In this document: in pieces, positions 45,263 through 53,934 of the stretch
Layout of the letters: every line of letters starts with the position of its first letter
Numbering within the stretch: the first letter of the stretch is position 1
NCBI RefSeq assembly: GCF_032250955.1
Contig: NZ_JAVVES010000002.1
Coordinates: 1-64,000, forward strand
From: Sulfuriflexus sp032250955
GTDB lineage: Bacteria > Pseudomonadota > Gammaproteobacteria > AKS1
Direction: 5' to 3'
Length of the DNA: 64,000 nucleotides
Position numbers and translations under genes: made by a program
The notes under the pieces: model-generated
Told to the model about the DNA's origin: nothing
What the model saw: the letters and a program-made list of their open reading frames with translations, nothing else
The model's database searches: none

Positions 45263-45721
45263 CTACCACTCCGGCTTTAAATGTGCGCGTTCAATATCGT
45301 TAATGGGTAAATCCACCTGATCACCATTTTCCATATCCAACAACACACAGTCGTTCTCTACACCAGCCAGCCGTCCAGTAAACTTACGCTGACCTTGTCG
45401 TGGTGCGCGCAGCCTTATCTCTGCCTTCTCACCACTAAAACGTTCATAGTGCTCGGCCTTGAACAGGGGCCGGTCCGTTCCCGGTGACGAAACCTCGAGC
45501 GAAAATTGCCCGGCGATGGGGTCTTCGACATCCAGCACGCCACTGATCTGTCGACTCACCTGTTGGCAGTCTTCGACCCGAATACCGTCGGCCTGGTCGA
45601 TGTACACCCGTAAAATGGAATGCTTGCCCTGGGGCAGGTATTCCACTCCAACCAGTTCATAGCCCAGCGCCGTCACCGACGGCTCGATTAATTCTGCTAC
45701 GCGGCTTGCTTGCTGGCTCAT
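45263..45721 (-). CDS. rimP: ribosome maturation factor RimP
   Basis: RimP (152 aa) assists 30S subunit assembly. The N-terminal domain has VTALGYELVGVEYLPQGKHS and LRVYIDQADGIRVEDCQQVS (about residues 15-60). BYSLEVSSPG-type sequence SLEVSSPGTDRPLFKAEHY leads into a C-terminal SH3-like barrel. The frame is open to 45775, but ATG at 45721 (MSQQASRVAELIEPSV) matches the family start. It heads the protein part of the metY-rimP-nusA-infB operon. Confidence 0.97.
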   Translation of the reverse strand: MSQQASRVAELIEPSVTALGYELVGVEYLPQGKHSILRVYIDQADGIRVEDCQQVSRQISGVLDVEDPIAGQFSLEVSSPGTDRPLFKAEHYERFSGEKAEIRLRAPRQGQRKFTGRLAGVENDCVLLDMENGDQVDLPINDIERAHLKPEW

Positions 45722-46082
45722 GTTCTCTGCTTCCGGAAACAAAAAGTGGGCACAAGGCCCACTCCATATATTCATTACTCTCAGGAGACCCCTAACCGGC
45801 CTCTTCTGGAGCGGGCTATATTATAGCCTTGTGCCAGATAAAATACCAGTACCGACACGGGGTTAGCCGTGAAAGCCACGGATTCATCCGCGTTCTGGCA
45901 GGCACAGGGTAGTCCTTTCGGCACTTGCTCAATCCCGCTTCATTGTTCATTCATAATCAATGAGTTACAAATAAACACCGGGCTTCGGCTATAAAAAAAG
46001 CCTCTAACAGAGGCTTTTTTATCGTACCAGGCCACTACGCAATAGCAGGCAGCTCATAAGCTATTGTCAGTAACACAAAAAA
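45722..46082 (-). other. metY-rimP spacer and rimP leader
   Basis: This is 361 bases between the initiator tRNA and rimP. It contains the metY terminator (45994-46020) and then about 270 bases with no gene or further hairpin that I can support. A separate rimP promoter is expected here if the terminator is efficient, but I could not place one confidently. Confidence 0.5.
45994..46020 (-). terminator. Rho-independent terminator after metY
   Basis: On the minus strand a stem AGAGGC/GCCTCT extended by A/T pairs (12 bp in all), with a three-base loop, ends in a T run, 62 bases after the 3' end of the tRNA. It can act as an attenuator between metY and rimP-nusA-infB. Confidence 0.88.
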
Positions 46083-46159
<77 letters not shown>

Positions 46160-46171
46160 TCAATGGCGCGC

Positions 46172-46200
46172 AGTGTACTGACTTGCACCGCCCGGCGCAA
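46172..46200 (-). promoter_or_regulatory. predicted sigma-70 promoter of metY
   Basis: On the minus strand TTGCGC (46200-46195), a 17-base spacer and TACACT (46177-46172) lie 12 bases before the tRNA 5' end. The discriminator GCGCGCC is GC-rich, as in stable-RNA promoters under stringent control. Confidence 0.75.
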
Positions 46201-46211
46201 GGGCGCGCATA

Positions 46212-46241
46212 AAAAAACCGGGCCGCAAGGCCCGGTTTTTT
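46212..46241 (-). terminator. Rho-independent terminator after the DsrE-like gene
   Basis: A perfect 7-bp GC stem CCGGGCC/GGCCCGG with a stable GCAA (+ strand) tetraloop is flanked by A and T runs. It starts 17 bases after the stop of the DsrE-like lipoprotein gene and insulates the metY promoter. Confidence 0.93.
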
Positions 46242-46257
46242 GTACAACAACTGCGAC

Positions 46258-46725
46258 TTAAGGCTTAATGTAGACGTAACCCTTGTGCTGCAGTTCGGCA
46301 ACTTCAGCAACACCTGAAGGGACGATCTCGGCATTCAGGTTGATCTTGTCCTTGGGGATCTTCTTGCCGCGGACGGTGTTGGCACACAGGGCAAACTTGA
46401 CGCCGCGATTGGCCAGGCCCTGGATCTGATCACCGAAGCTATGACCCTTCTTGTCTGTCTTGCCGTCAACCAGGATAAAGCCACCTGAACTATGGAATAC
46501 CATGACAGCGTCAAGGTTCTCGTCACCGAGGGCATTCAGATGGTTCACCATATTTTTCAGGCCACGGTAACCCCAGTTGATGTCATTCATGTGGTAAACC
46601 ACTTTCTGCTTCTGGTAACCGTTCTTGGCAGCGCCGCGGTCATTGCTCGTTCCAGCACAACCGGTCAGGGCGATAACGGCAATACCAGCGGCCGCAAGTG
46701 TCAGGCTTTTTTTAATTGTAAGCAT
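46258..46725 (-). CDS. DsrE-like lipoprotein
   Basis: This is a 155-aa predicted lipoprotein with a clear signal and lipobox (GIAVIALTGCAGTS, Cys 23). The mature part has a DsrE/DsrF-like fold pattern: KVVYHMNDINWGYRGLKNMV (about 41-60), VMVFHSSGGFILVDG (about 74-88), and a cysteine in VKFALCANTVRGKKI (about 109-123), the position of the reactive cysteine in this family. Cytoplasmic DsrE proteins take part in sulfur transfer. A periplasmic lipid-anchored version suggests a related but distinct role that I cannot define. It is transcribed alone, with its own terminator. Confidence 0.82.
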   Translation of the reverse strand: MLTIKKSLTLAAAGIAVIALTGCAGTSNDRGAAKNGYQKQKVVYHMNDINWGYRGLKNMVNHLNALGDENLDAVMVFHSSGGFILVDGKTDKKGHSFGDQIQGLANRGVKFALCANTVRGKKIPKDKINLNAEIVPSGVAEVAELQHKGYVYIKP

Positions 46726-46964
46726 ATTATTTCTCCTCTCTCGTTTCCCAAATCAACAATATCGTTGTGTTGTAATACTTTTATAACATCTAAATCAGAG
46801 CAAATACCATTCCATTAATTCGGATTCCGTTCTCGCATTTGAATTCCCTTCAAATACAACTAATTACGACATATCCAGGCTTGAATAGTCGGAACTGTTC
46901 CGTATTTATATTATTGCAATATGCACCATTAACCATCTTTCCTGCTGTAAAATACAACCCTCTA

Positions 46965-48329
46965 TTATGTGTCGGCATTATTCTTTTTCAGCTTGCGCCA
47001 CAGGGTGGTCTTGTCGATACCCAGAATCTGTGCGGCATGTGTCTTTTTACCCGCCGCATGGCTCAGGACATGACTGATATAGGCCTGTTCCAGCTCTTCC
47101 AGGGTGACAAAGCTCGAGCCGTCAAAAAAGCCCTCATTAAAGACCGCCTTGTCTTTATCCTCAACAGCGTCCTCGGCCCATTTCAGTACCGGGCCTTCGG
47201 CAAGGATGACGCTGCGCTCGATGTTGTTTCTCAGCTCACGGATGTTGCCCTGCCAGGGGGCGTCGCAGAGGCGCTTCATTGAGGGAGTATCAAAGCCCTG
47301 CACGTTGCGGTTGTACCTGGTGGCAAAGTCATCAACGAAAAACTCCACCAGCGAGGGAATGTCTTCCCGGCGTTCATCGAGTGACGGCACGCGAATATTG
47401 ACGACATTAAGACGATGATAGAAGTCATGGCGGAAGCGGCCTTCCTCGACCAGCGCTTCCAGATCCCGGTTAGTCGCGGTAACGATACGCAGATCGATCG
47501 GCGTCGACCTGGTGCCACCAACACGGGTGACGCGTTGATCCTCGATTGCCCGCATCAGCTTCATCTGCATGGCATCGGAGATGTTGCAAATCTCGTCAAA
47601 GAATAACGTGCCGCCACTGGCTTGCTCCATCAACCCCTGCTTGCGGTGGGTTGCGCCGGTGAAAGACCCTTTCTCGTGACCGAACAGCTCGGATTCAAGC
47701 AAGGTCTCGGTCAACGCCCCGCAGTCGATTACTACCAGTGGCGAGTCCTTGCGTGGACTGTATTCATGCAGGGCATGCGCGACCAGTTCCTTGCCCGTAC
47801 CCGAGTCACCCGTAATAATGACGTTACAACTGACCTCCGAGACCTTTTCAATCTTGGTAAACAGCGAGCGCATGGCCGGGCTGTCTCCAATCATGCCGAA
47901 ACGGTTACCTGAACGACGCAGACGTTTTTTCAGCAGCTTGTTTTCTTTCTTGAGTCGTTGCGCCTCAATGGTTCTTTCCAGGATCAACTTGAATTCGTCA
48001 AAATCAAAAGGCTTTTTAATAAAGTCGGCCGCACCACGTTTCATTGCCTCGACGGCGTTTTCAACCGACGAATGACCAGTCATCACCATAACCGGAATTT
48101 CAGGGTCAATGGCACGTAGCTCTGTTAACAGGTCAAAACCATTCATCTCCGGCATACGCAAATCGGTGACCACAATATCTGCCCCTGAGCTGGCGAATAT
48201 GTCCAGACACTCCAGTGCTGACTGGAAGACACGACAGTCATAGCCTACCTTGTCACATTGGCGCGACATCACCTTGCAGGTTACCGGGTCATCATCCACG
48301 AACAAGATTTTTACATTACCCGCCTGCAC
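46965..48329 (-). CDS. sigma-54-dependent response regulator (NtrC family)
   Basis: This is a 454-aa transcription activator. The receiver domain (about 5-120) has the acidic pair DDD and the phosphoacceptor in VVTDLRMPEMNGFD (Asp about 56). The AAA+ domain (about 145-370) has Walker A ITGDSGTGKELVAHAL, GSFTGAT for sigma-54 contact (first-residue variant GSFTGA instead of GAFTGA) and Walker B GGTLFFDEI. The Fis-type DNA-binding helix pair is AAQILGIDKTTLWRKLKK. The start is GTG at 48329, with GGAG nine bases upstream. It overlaps the kinase gene by 14 bases and is its partner. Target genes are unknown. Confidence 0.93.
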   Translation of the reverse strand: MQAGNVKILFVDDDPVTCKVMSRQCDKVGYDCRVFQSALECLDIFASSGADIVVTDLRMPEMNGFDLLTELRAIDPEIPVMVMTGHSSVENAVEAMKRGAADFIKKPFDFDEFKLILERTIEAQRLKKENKLLKKRLRRSGNRFGMIGDSPAMRSLFTKIEKVSEVSCNVIITGDSGTGKELVAHALHEYSPRKDSPLVVIDCGALTETLLESELFGHEKGSFTGATHRKQGLMEQASGGTLFFDEICNISDAMQMKLMRAIEDQRVTRVGGTRSTPIDLRIVTATNRDLEALVEEGRFRHDFYHRLNVVNIRVPSLDERREDIPSLVEFFVDDFATRYNRNVQGFDTPSMKRLCDAPWQGNIRELRNNIERSVILAEGPVLKWAEDAVEDKDKAVFNEGFFDGSSFVTLEELEQAYISHVLSHAAGKKTHAAQILGIDKTTLWRKLKKNNADT

Positions 48330-50304
48330 GTTTCAATTCTCCATTCATATCATATTTCAGGTGCTGCTCTTGATCTTCTGTTGTATCTTCCAGCGGCACA
48401 GCAATTAGTGGCAACAACATACTTACACAAGTCCCCTTGTTTTCTTTACTTTCAATTGTGATGGTGCCGCCGTGCTTGTTGACAATACCGTAACTCACCG
48501 CCAGCCCCAGCCCGGTTCCCTGGCCTTCCGGCTTAGTCGAATAAAAGGGGTTAAAAACCCGCGGCACTTCCTGTTCAGAAATACCCTTGCCCTGATCAAC
48601 TATCTCGATAAGTGCATTATCAGCCTGCTGACATACCCTGATCCTGATGCTGCCGCCGGAATATGAAGCATGGATGGCATTCAGTAAGACGTTAACGAAT
48701 ACCTGTTGCAACTGGTTAGGATCACCCTGCATCTCAATGCCTTCTTCGATATCCGCATTGATGGTCAATGCGGCGGCATCTGCCCGGTGCTTGAGCAAAC
48801 GTATCGTGTCATGCATTAATACGCCCAGCACAAAGTCCTCGTAACTCGGCTCGCTGGCTCGGGCAAATTTCAGAATCCCCTGCACAATGCGGGCACAACG
48901 GCTACCTTCATCCTGCAAGGTTTGCAAATCGGCCATGATTTCATCGTCGTCATATTGTGCTACAGACTCCTCAATCAGCTTGGCCAATGACATGATATTC
49001 ATCAAGGGGTTGTTGATTTCATGCCCAATCCCCGCGGCCATCTGGCCTACGGCGGCAAGCCGTTCTGACTGGCATACCGATTGCACTGCCTTGTCACGTT
49101 CATCACGTGTGCGTTCAAGGGTGCTACACAGGTAATTGAATGCCTTGCCTACCACGCCGACTTCATCGACGCGCTCCCTGTCACGATAACGTGCCGTACT
49201 TTCACCATCGGCATAACGGGTAATCGTTTGCGCCAGGTCCTGTACAGGCCGGGCAAGCCTGGAGGCGACCCAGCGTGCCATTAGCAGGCTCAGGATCAAT
49301 AACATACCCAGCAATAACCAGATTGTGGCACGGATTTTTTTTATCGGCGCAAAGACTTCATCGTGTGATGTCTCGATCAAAAGCACCCATCTGGAACGCT
49401 TGTCCTGGTACGGTGAGTAATGCTGGTAAAAAAACATCCGGCCATCATCCATAAGCATATAGCCAGGGGCATCTGCGTGTCGTATTCGCTGCCAGTGTTC
49501 GTTACCGACTTCATTGGAAAAACGATAATCACTACCTAACTGGTTGGCAAAGCGCTGTTCAGCATCTTCGTGAAAAAGGTAAATACCATCACGATGCTGC
49601 TTGTCATTCACTTCAACGATATAGGCCTTGCCGGTATAACCTCTGATCGCGGATTTTACTGCCTCATCAATACGTGTTCCCCACATATTAATGATCACCA
49701 TGGCTTCAATTTCATTCCACTCGTTACGAATGGGCACGGAATAACGTATCATCGCCGGGCAAAAGTCTGCATCACTCTGTACCTGGCCAAGTTCGAAGTC
49801 AGATACGTAGACGTCATTCGGATCTTTTATTGCGGCTTTATAGAATGGGCGGTTTGACTGATCAGCAATATAATAACGACCACGCTCATCATCAAAGAGT
49901 TCCGGCACTATTCGATGACCTTCCTTGACCTTGAGCACGGTCTTGCCATTGTTATCCAGAAAACGTAATGCCTGTATGTTGCCTATTCTCTGCTGGTAGT
50001 TATAGAAGAAATCCTGAACAGTGAGAACCATCTCATCATAGGCGCTATCATCGCTCTTGCTTGCGGCGACACGGCTGAAGTTCCGCAGCACGGGAGCCTC
50101 GGCGAGACCGGCGGTCAGCGCCTTCTGGCTTTCGATGAGGGTATCGAGTTCCACGCCCAGCTTGCTCAGCTTGCCGTGAAGTTCGGCGGTGATCCGGCGC
50201 TCTAAATCGGCCTCGATTTGCTCAACCACGCCAAACTGCAGGACGAGCAACGGCACCAGCGTCATCATGCCAAGGATAAGGAATAGTTTTTGGCGTAAAC
50301 GCAT
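48316..50304 (-). CDS. membrane sensor histidine kinase
   Basis: This is a 662-aa inner-membrane sensor kinase. A first helix (about 5-25) and a second (about 320-342) frame a periplasmic double Cache-like domain of roughly 290 residues (YYIADQSNRPFYKAAIKDPN; AYIVEVNDKQHRDGIYLFH). HAMP (about 343-395), a linker coiled coil, HisKA with the phosphoacceptor in GIGHEINNPLMNIMSLAKLI (about residue 430) and the HATPase domain (NAIHASYSGGSIRI; VDQGKGI; GTGLGLAVSYGIV) follow. Cache domains usually bind small molecules such as carboxylates or amino acids. It is cotranscribed with, and phosphorylates, the downstream NtrC-type regulator. Confidence 0.93.
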   Translation of the reverse strand: MRLRQKLFLILGMMTLVPLLVLQFGVVEQIEADLERRITAELHGKLSKLGVELDTLIESQKALTAGLAEAPVLRNFSRVAASKSDDSAYDEMVLTVQDFFYNYQQRIGNIQALRFLDNNGKTVLKVKEGHRIVPELFDDERGRYYIADQSNRPFYKAAIKDPNDVYVSDFELGQVQSDADFCPAMIRYSVPIRNEWNEIEAMVIINMWGTRIDEAVKSAIRGYTGKAYIVEVNDKQHRDGIYLFHEDAEQRFANQLGSDYRFSNEVGNEHWQRIRHADAPGYMLMDDGRMFFYQHYSPYQDKRSRWVLLIETSHDEVFAPIKKIRATIWLLLGMLLILSLLMARWVASRLARPVQDLAQTITRYADGESTARYRDRERVDEVGVVGKAFNYLCSTLERTRDERDKAVQSVCQSERLAAVGQMAAGIGHEINNPLMNIMSLAKLIEESVAQYDDDEIMADLQTLQDEGSRCARIVQGILKFARASEPSYEDFVLGVLMHDTIRLLKHRADAAALTINADIEEGIEMQGDPNQLQQVFVNVLLNAIHASYSGGSIRIRVCQQADNALIEIVDQGKGISEQEVPRVFNPFYSTKPEGQGTGLGLAVSYGIVNKHGGTITIESKENKGTCVSMLLPLIAVPLEDTTEDQEQHLKYDMNGELKRAGG

Positions 50305-50624
50305 GCCCTTCTGCCTGAAAACATTGCAATATGCAGAATCCTAGCACAGGTATTCTCATGTTCACATCTGTTTATTTATAAAAAACATAATGCTATGGAA
50401 TATTAGAACATATTAATATTCAAGATTGGCGGGATTAGTATGTACAATCAATGATATGCGCGGCGTATGAGTTCGCCAGGCCGGGACTGCCGGCATTGTC
50501 GCTTCCCTGAGCTTTTTTTGCAGGGCGATGGGCATCTCCAGCGATGTCGGGGAATGATGTCTGAGGTCTGGATCGCCCTCCAGAGGCTGATAGACGTTTA
50601 GATCTCGAGTGCCGGCAGGGCTGT
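50305..50624. other. gap between the DUF2818 gene and the sensor kinase gene
   Basis: This is 320 bases that separate the end of the nuo operon from the kinase start, both minus strand. Open frames run through 50413-50706, but none has a recognisable product or a good start. A possible stem CCCTG/CAGGG lies around 50503-50526 with an A/T-rich loop. Bases 50430-50620 look like a degenerate intergenic repeat, but I cannot confirm this without the rest of the genome. The kinase promoter should lie here. Confidence 0.4.
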
Positions 50625-50936
50625 TCAGCGTCGCGCACGATCCAGCAGGTGTTTGAGATCGTGGCGATAAATGAATCCGGGCAAGGCAAAAATCAGGAAC
50701 AGGCATAGCGTCACGGCGTAAAACTCCCAGTCCTGCGCATGCGAACCACCCGTAGCCCGAATCTCAAGACCGATCGCGATGCCGCCGACGATCAGGTAAA
50801 GAATGAACCATTCCAGAAAGCGCATCCATGCACGCTTGCCATTCTCAGGTAATGTCTTGATAAGAAACAGGCGTTCGCTCAGCCATGGCAGGTTGGCCGC
50901 AATAACGGCAATAATAATAAGTATTGTAATCCACAT
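50625..50936 (-). CDS. DUF2818 membrane protein, end of nuo operon
   Basis: A 103-aa protein with hydrophobic segments at about residues 3-20, 40-60 and 70-90; it matches the DUF2818 pattern (NLPWLSERLFL; KRAWMRFLEWFILY; PGFIYRHDLKHLL). Genes of this family often directly follow nuoN, as here (18 bases after its stop), so it is probably part of the operon and may relate to complex I. Its biochemical role is not known. Confidence 0.85.
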   Translation of the reverse strand: MWITILIIIAVIAANLPWLSERLFLIKTLPENGKRAWMRFLEWFILYLIVGGIAIGLEIRATGGSHAQDWEFYAVTLCLFLIFALPGFIYRHDLKHLLDRARR

Positions 50937-50954
50937 ACCGTGGATTATACCCGA

Positions 50955-52400
50955 TCAGGACAGCGTTGCGGTACAAAGTGCCAGCAAACCGCCCGGCAGC
51001 AGGCCCAGCATGAGTACCGACAGGGCATTTACGCTGAAGGCGATGTTGGTATCGGCCCCGATCCGGATTGGTTCCGGGTTCTCTACCGGCGCGTCAAAGT
51101 ACATGAGTTTGACGACGCGCAGGTAGTAAAAGGCACCTATTACAGAGAAGGCAACAGCCGTCAGCGCCAGCCAGACCATCTGGATATCAATGACCGACTT
51201 GAGCACAATCAACTTGGCATAGAAGCCGACAGTTGGTGGAACCCCGGCCATGGAGAACATCAGCAACAGCATCATAAATGCCAGCCAGGGACTGCGTTCA
51301 TTCAAGCCCTTCAGATCATCCAGATTCTCGGCCTCGAAGCCGCGACGGCTGAGCAGGATTACCATGGCAAAACCACCGACGGCGGTAATGGCGTAGGTAA
51401 TGATGTAGAACATTGAGGCGGCGTAACCGGCCTTGGTGCCGGCAAGGATACCGAGTAACAGGAAACCGACATGGGAAATAGTTGAATAGGCCAGCATGCG
51501 CTTCAGGTTAGTCTGGGCCAGCGCAATGATATTCCCCACGGCGAGCGATAGCACCGCGAGGATGACGAGCATACCCTGCCAGTCGCTATGCAAATCCCCC
51601 AGCCCCTCTGCCAGTACACGCATGACCAGCGCAAACCCGGCGATCTTCGGCGCACTACCAATATACATGGTCACCGAGGTCGGCGCGCCCTGATAGACAT
51701 CCGGGATCCACATATGGAAGGGTACGGCACCAAGTTTAAAGGCCAGGCCCACAACGATAAACACCAGGCCGAAGATTAGCACGATGTCATCCGTGCCGCG
51801 CGCCATAATGGGGTCACTCAGTCCGGCGATATCCAGTGTCCCCGTCGCGCCGTAAATCATCGACATGCCGTACAGCAACATGCCCGAGGCCAGGGCGCCG
51901 AGAATAAAATACTTCATTGCGGCTTCGGAAGCGCTCAGCGAGTCACGACGGAAGGCAACCATGGCATAAAGTGACAAGGACAGTAATTCAAGACCCAGGT
52001 AGACCGTCAGGAAACTGTGTGCCGAGACCATGACCATCATGCCCAGAACGCCAAACAGGCCCAGCACGTAATATTCACCCTTGAAGATGTCGCGGTCACG
52101 CAGGTAATCACGGGAGTACAGGAAGACAAAACCAGTCACGACATAAATGACTGTCTTCAGGATCATGGAGAGGTCATCACTGACATACAAGCCACTGAAG
52201 GTGAAGCTGGTCACGGCCGGCGCCCCCATAATCGTGATCAACACGGCCCCGAGCAGGGTTAACTGGGTCAATGCATAAGTCACAATACGGTTCTTGTCGC
52301 TAATAAACAGGTCAGCCACGAGAACGACACAGGCCATGATGAGCATGTATATCTCGGGTGCGGCAAGTGCAAAATCCGGCATGGTAAAAGTTGTTGTCAT
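50955..52400 (-). CDS. nuoN: NADH-quinone oxidoreductase subunit N
   Basis: NuoN (481 aa) is one of the three antiporter-like, proton-pumping subunits of complex I in the inner membrane, with about 14 membrane helices. Recognisable parts are LGLELLSLSLYAMVAFRRDS, VGLAFKLGAVPFHMWIPDVY with its key lysine, and LAQTNLKRMLAYSTISHVGF. The ATG at 52400 (MTTTFTMPDFALAAPEIY) is preferred over the longer frame to 52436, which would overlap nuoM by 20 bases. It is followed by the DUF2818 gene. Confidence 0.97.
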   Translation of the reverse strand: MTTTFTMPDFALAAPEIYMLIMACVVLVADLFISDKNRIVTYALTQLTLLGAVLITIMGAPAVTSFTFSGLYVSDDLSMILKTVIYVVTGFVFLYSRDYLRDRDIFKGEYYVLGLFGVLGMMVMVSAHSFLTVYLGLELLSLSLYAMVAFRRDSLSASEAAMKYFILGALASGMLLYGMSMIYGATGTLDIAGLSDPIMARGTDDIVLIFGLVFIVVGLAFKLGAVPFHMWIPDVYQGAPTSVTMYIGSAPKIAGFALVMRVLAEGLGDLHSDWQGMLVILAVLSLAVGNIIALAQTNLKRMLAYSTISHVGFLLLGILAGTKAGYAASMFYIITYAITAVGGFAMVILLSRRGFEAENLDDLKGLNERSPWLAFMMLLLMFSMAGVPPTVGFYAKLIVLKSVIDIQMVWLALTAVAFSVIGAFYYLRVVKLMYFDAPVENPEPIRIGADTNIAFSVNALSVLMLGLLPGGLLALCTATLS

Positions 52401-52416
52401 TGTCACCCTACTCCCG

Positions 52417-53931
52417 TCACAGCTTGGACTGCGCAATATGCTGCAGCAGGTTGTCTATAGATACGTGCATGACCTCAATGAGCGGATTTGGCCAGACACC
52501 GAATAGCAATACGGCAATCGCCAACACGCCCAGGATCAGGAATTCACGGTTATTAATATCAGTTAATGCAGCGACGTTGTCATTCGCGACCTTGCCGAAG
52601 ATAACGCGCTTGACCATCCACAAGGTGTAGGCCGCGCCAAGAACCAGGGTGGTCGCGGCGAGGAAGGCGATCCAGAAACTGGACTTGAAGCTGGCCAGAA
52701 TAACCATGAACTCGCCGACAAAGCCCGAGGTGCCCGGCAGGCCGGCATTCGCCATCGCGAACAGCACCATGAAGGCACCGAATTTCGGCATCGTATTGAT
52801 CACACCGCCATAGTCGGCAATCTCCCGGCTATGCATACGGTCATACATGACCCCCACGCAGAAGAACATGGCGCCGGAGATAAAGCCGTGTGAGATCATT
52901 TGAATCATGCCGCCTTCCATGGCCAGCGCCGCACCACTGTAACTGCCGGTAGCCTCGAAGATGCTGAACGAGAGGAAGAAACCGAGTGTGACAAAACCCA
53001 TATGGGCAATCGATGAATAGGCAATCAGCTTTTTCATATCACGCTGAGCCAGCGCGACAAACCCGATGTAGACCACGGCGACCAATGACATGCCGATAAT
53101 TAACCAGTCGAGGCTGCGGCTGGCATCCGGCGCAATCGGCAGGCTGAAACGCAGGAAACCATAGCCCCCGATCTTCAACATGATTGCCGCCAGCACAATC
53201 GAGCCACCGGTCGGCGCCTCGACGTGGGCGTCCGGCAACCACGTGTGCACGGGCCACATGGGCACCTTGACGGCAAAGGCCGCGAGGAAGGCAAGGAAGA
53301 TCAGGATCTGTTCCTGCATGCCGAGCTTCAGATTATGGAAGGCCAGGATATCGAAGCTGTCGGCCTGGTAGAACATATAGATCAGCGCCACCAGCATCAA
53401 CACCGAACCGAGGAAGGTGTAAAGGAAGAACTTGATGGTCGCATAGACTCGACGAGCGCCGCCCCAGATACCGATGATCAGGAACATCGGAATTAGCATG
53501 CCTTCCCAGAAGACATAGAAGAGAATCGCATCCAGTGCCGCAAACACGCCATTCATCAAACCTTCCATAATCAGGAAGGCGGCCATGTACTGCGCCACAC
53601 GTTTCTGGATCACCTGCCAGCCCGCCAGCACCACCAGCACCGTGATAAAGGTGGTCAGCAGGATCAGTGGCATGGAAATGCCGTCAACACCGAGATAGTA
53701 GTGGATACCAAAGGTCTCAATCCAGGGTGTCTTCTCGACAAACTGCATCGAGGCAGTCGTGGTATCAAAGCCGGTATACAACGGGATACTGAGAAGGAAG
53801 GTCAGCAGGCTCACGATCAAGGCAACCGGACGTGCGCCCCACGGGTCCTTGTCGCCGACCGCCAGAACAAACAGGCCACCGATGATTGGTGTCCATATTA
53901 CTAAACTGAGTAATGGTAAATCAGCAAACAT
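52417..53931 (-). CDS. nuoM: NADH-quinone oxidoreductase subunit M
   Basis: NuoM (504 aa) is the second antiporter-like subunit of complex I. It shows about 14 membrane helices, the conserved FWEGMLIPMFLIIGIWGGAR, KVPMWPVHTWLPDAHVEAPT (about 230-249) and AQRDMKKLIAYSSIAHMGFV, all standard for NuoM. It lies 3 bases after nuoL and 16 bases before nuoN. Confidence 0.98.
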   Translation of the reverse strand: MFADLPLLSLVIWTPIIGGLFVLAVGDKDPWGARPVALIVSLLTFLLSIPLYTGFDTTTASMQFVEKTPWIETFGIHYYLGVDGISMPLILLTTFITVLVVLAGWQVIQKRVAQYMAAFLIMEGLMNGVFAALDAILFYVFWEGMLIPMFLIIGIWGGARRVYATIKFFLYTFLGSVLMLVALIYMFYQADSFDILAFHNLKLGMQEQILIFLAFLAAFAVKVPMWPVHTWLPDAHVEAPTGGSIVLAAIMLKIGGYGFLRFSLPIAPDASRSLDWLIIGMSLVAVVYIGFVALAQRDMKKLIAYSSIAHMGFVTLGFFLSFSIFEATGSYSGAALAMEGGMIQMISHGFISGAMFFCVGVMYDRMHSREIADYGGVINTMPKFGAFMVLFAMANAGLPGTSGFVGEFMVILASFKSSFWIAFLAATTLVLGAAYTLWMVKRVIFGKVANDNVAALTDINNREFLILGVLAIAVLLFGVWPNPLIEVMHVSIDNLLQHIAQSKL

Positions 53932-53934
53932 GCG

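Noticed and set aside
50413..50706. 97-codon frame downstream of the DUF2818 gene
   Set aside because: Overlaps the real DUF2818 gene in another frame; Pro/Arg/Ser-rich with no start signal.
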